Source: Pachypanchax playfairii (Eukaryota; Chordata; Actinopteri; Cyprinodontiformes; Aplocheilidae). From it: a stretch of 64,000 bases of DNA. Position numbers and translations under genes: made by a program. Within the stretch, counting starts at the first letter, position 1. Each line of letters opens with the position of its first letter. The stretch is from NCBI GenBank assembly GCA_006937955.1, contig SSNP01000041.1, forward strand, positions 995,175 to 1,059,174. The letters are read 5' to 3'. Below, piece after piece: positions 61,985 through 64,000 of this stretch. The notes beneath the pieces are model-generated. The model was not told the DNA's origin and did not search any database. It worked only from the letters and a program-made list of their open reading frames with translations.

Positions 61985-62065
61985 AAACACAAATCTGCTC
62001 TTGTTGGATTTGATGATAATTGCATTACCATATGAACACATTCTTGGCTATTGTCCCATTCTCTG
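61985..62065. promoter_or_regulatory. Candidate conserved non-coding element (short)
   Basis: It contains TTTGATGATAATTGCATTAC, an overlapping homeodomain/POU-like site, next to CATATGAACACATTCTTGG. Unique and non-coding. Conservation unknown. Confidence 0.28.
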
Positions 62066-62905
62066 GGGCTGATTCAAGCTTGGTTTTGGACCATTCTGGG
62101 CTCTTCTGTGGAACCTCTCTGCCTTGGGTGAGGAATTTAATAGAACCAAGGGGGCTCCTGTGGCCCAGTTCAGCCTCTCGTTCTGGGTAAGGGCACTTGG
62201 GTGAATGCTCTAACCTCCCCCTTAAGGCTCAGATGAAGCTGGGCTCCACTCCCAGTTGTTTGTTTCAGCAGCATCCAAAAAAAGACGGAAAAAAAAAAAG
62301 CTTGTCATGCTGCTTGCAGCTTTTTGCTCAAAAATCCTCTTTAGATTAGATGAAAGGGGAGTTGATTTGATAGATGTCAAAGTTAGTTTTACTTTCCAGA
62401 TAGTACAAGTTTAGAACCTAGACATGCTGATGAATTCTTTCTATGGGCTGTTTCAGAGGAACAATGTGTAAAAATACAGTGACGTCTTTAAAAAATATAA
62501 TCCATCTTCTACAAGGTCTGAGCAGGTTCAGGAGAGAAAGTCAGACATCCCACCCCTCCAACACAGAGGTGTTCTCAGGACAAAGAGGATACACAATCCC
62601 TACAAAGAGTTCTGGGTCTATCCAAAGACCCCCTCCCAAAGGGAGGTGCCCAGAAAACCAGATGTAAGATGATCAAACCACTTCAGCTTAATTATTTCGA
62701 TGTGGCAGAGTAGCAACGCAAAGTTCATTTTAGCCCCCTGCATTCAAGATCTCGTTCACGATTTAAATCTCATGACCAAAAAAAGGCAAGAATTAGTCTG
62801 TTGAATGCAAACAGCTGCGTTCATTCTTCACCACATCTGACTGAAACGGCAAATGAAGCTTGATCCTTTGGTCTATTTCTCATTCATCAGGTGAAAACAA
62901 GCATC

Positions 62906-63494
62906 TTTAAAGAGGTCATTTCATACAAATTTCATGACTTTGTGGTTATTTCTTAAGCATTAACCAGTAATATGAAACATTTTATGTCTAAAAAATGTCA
63001 GGAAACACTGATTAACAGAACTTTCAATCTGTCTGCATTAAAATTCGGGTGGTTCCGGCTCCTTCCGTCAGGCTTCGTCAGCAGGTCGTTCATATTCATT
63101 ATTCAAATTTGCTGGACTCTGATTGGCTAACAAACTATGAGAGCAAGGTATACTGTTTCCTGCCCCGCTGCGCATGGCAACAGAATACGTAGTCTCATCC
63201 TGTTTGCTACGTCTTATGCTAACAGTTTTTAGCCAGCAGCATGCTAGGCGTGGTTTCAACTGCGGTAGCTGCCGAATACTAACGAACAAAGGAGTTGTGA
63301 TGAAACAGATACAGGCCATTCGGACTTGGGAGAACTCGGGTTTTATCGCCACCTGCGTAGTTTGAGAGATTAAAACTGAAAGAGAAGTTGTTGATCTGTT
63401 TTCACACCCACTATGAAGGTAAGAACACCTGTGGAGCTAAAATATTCAACAGAAACCTCAGAAAAACTGTTTTTAATGGAAGGGCCTCTTTAAA
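62906..63494 (+). mobile_element. MITE family 1, copy C (intact length)
   Basis: It is bounded by TTTAAAGAGG and CCTCTTTAAA, 589 bp, same orientation as copy A. It shows the uninterrupted TACGTCTTATGCTAA site near 63208-63222. The overlapping open frames on both strands (63068-63365) are also found in copies A and B and are repeat-derived. Confidence 0.87.
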
Positions 63495-64000
63495 ATAACT
63501 CAGACATTTTATTCTTTTATTTTAAAAAAGTCACACCTTCATTTATTACTGATTTAATCTTTTAGCCACCTGAAATTATTTTTTCTCCTTTTATTGAAAA
63601 CAAAACTTGTTTGACAAAAGAGATTGATGTATTATTCCCTGATGCTCCATGTCTACAACGTGTCCCTTCAAATTTTCGTAACACAGAACCCAAAACAGCT
63701 GATCCTTGTGCTCTTTGTCACTACTGGATCAGAACTCTTCGTATTTTATCATGACTACTTTTATTAACATTTTTTAATTCAACAAAACATTAAGAACATG
63801 AAAGAAGAAGGAAATGAGACAAATTTGTACCTCGTTTCACAGGTTTTATAAACTGCATTTAGTAATAATTAGGTAAAAATCATTTGGTTTTGACAATTGT
63901 TTAACACAGTATCACACTACAAACTAGAAAAATAGAAGTCCTTTAATTAACGGTGACATTTCTTTTACATTTACACCCCCCCCCCCCCCCCCCCCCCCCC
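63495..64000. other. Intergenic ending in a 25-C homopolymer
   Basis: No gene is seen. 63976-64000 is pure C up to the window edge, probably a homopolymer next to a contig break or continuing beyond. Confidence 0.7.

Noticed and set aside
43500..64000. Exons of sox5 expected by synteny
   Set aside because: No SOX HMG box, coiled-coil or terminal exon could be read on either strand. Any sox5 gene lies outside the window.

Overview
This window looks like nuclear DNA from a teleost fish, probably a percomorph; I cannot name the species. The evidence is AT-rich sequence, small to medium GT-AG introns, vertebrate gene families, and a dense load of short inverted-repeat transposons of fish type. 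Four protein-coding genes can be assembled exon by exon, all on the + strand: an slco1 (OATP1, slco1c1-like) organic-anion/thyroid-hormone transporter (CDS 4408-13496, 14 coding exons, 740 aa), iapp/amylin (18891-19681, 3 coding exons, 130 aa), pyroxd1 (24270-29618, 13 exons, 499 aa) and etnk1 ethanolamine kinase (32312-41838, 8 exons, 360 aa). All four read through in frame without internal stops. From memory, the order and shared orientation match the human 12p12 block SLCO1C1-IAPP-PYROXD1-ETNK1, with the genes that sit between PYROXD1 and ETNK1 in human absent here.

Layout: 1-4374 is AT-rich flank. 4375-13650 is the transporter gene, with a nested transposon pair in intron 6. 13651-18300 is intergenic and holds a dead Tc1/mariner transposase and a second copy of the intron-6 repeat. 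18300-19922 is iapp with a probable promoter and non-coding exon 1. 19923-24269 is intergenic. 24270-29854 is pyroxd1, whose introns carry a G-rich element with an assembly gap, a palindromic element and a LINE tail. 29855-32311 is the spacer and etnk1 promoter side. 32312-43455 is etnk1 with a long 3' UTR, two intronic inverted-repeat elements and a promoter-like cluster inside intron 4. 43456-64000 has no gene I can support. It holds a 36-bp minisatellite, a LINE split by an inverted-repeat element, a MITE nested in another MITE, a decayed long repeat, a hAT-like element, a third copy of the intron-6 repeat, and several non-repetitive homeobox/SOX-site-rich stretches that could be conserved regulatory DNA (in human the next gene is SOX5).

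The genes do not form one pathway. OATP1C1-type transporters import thyroid hormone and organic anions at the plasma membrane. Amylin is a secreted amidated peptide hormone. PYROXD1 is a flavoprotein oxidoreductase. ETNK1 starts the CDP-ethanolamine branch of phospholipid synthesis. The link is conserved synteny. I did not find an undescribed multi-gene system. The strongest non-gene signals are the nested transposons whose target-site duplications can be read directly, the candidate intronic promoter in etnk1, unusual splice sites in pyroxd1, and the CGRP-like long propeptide of this amylin.
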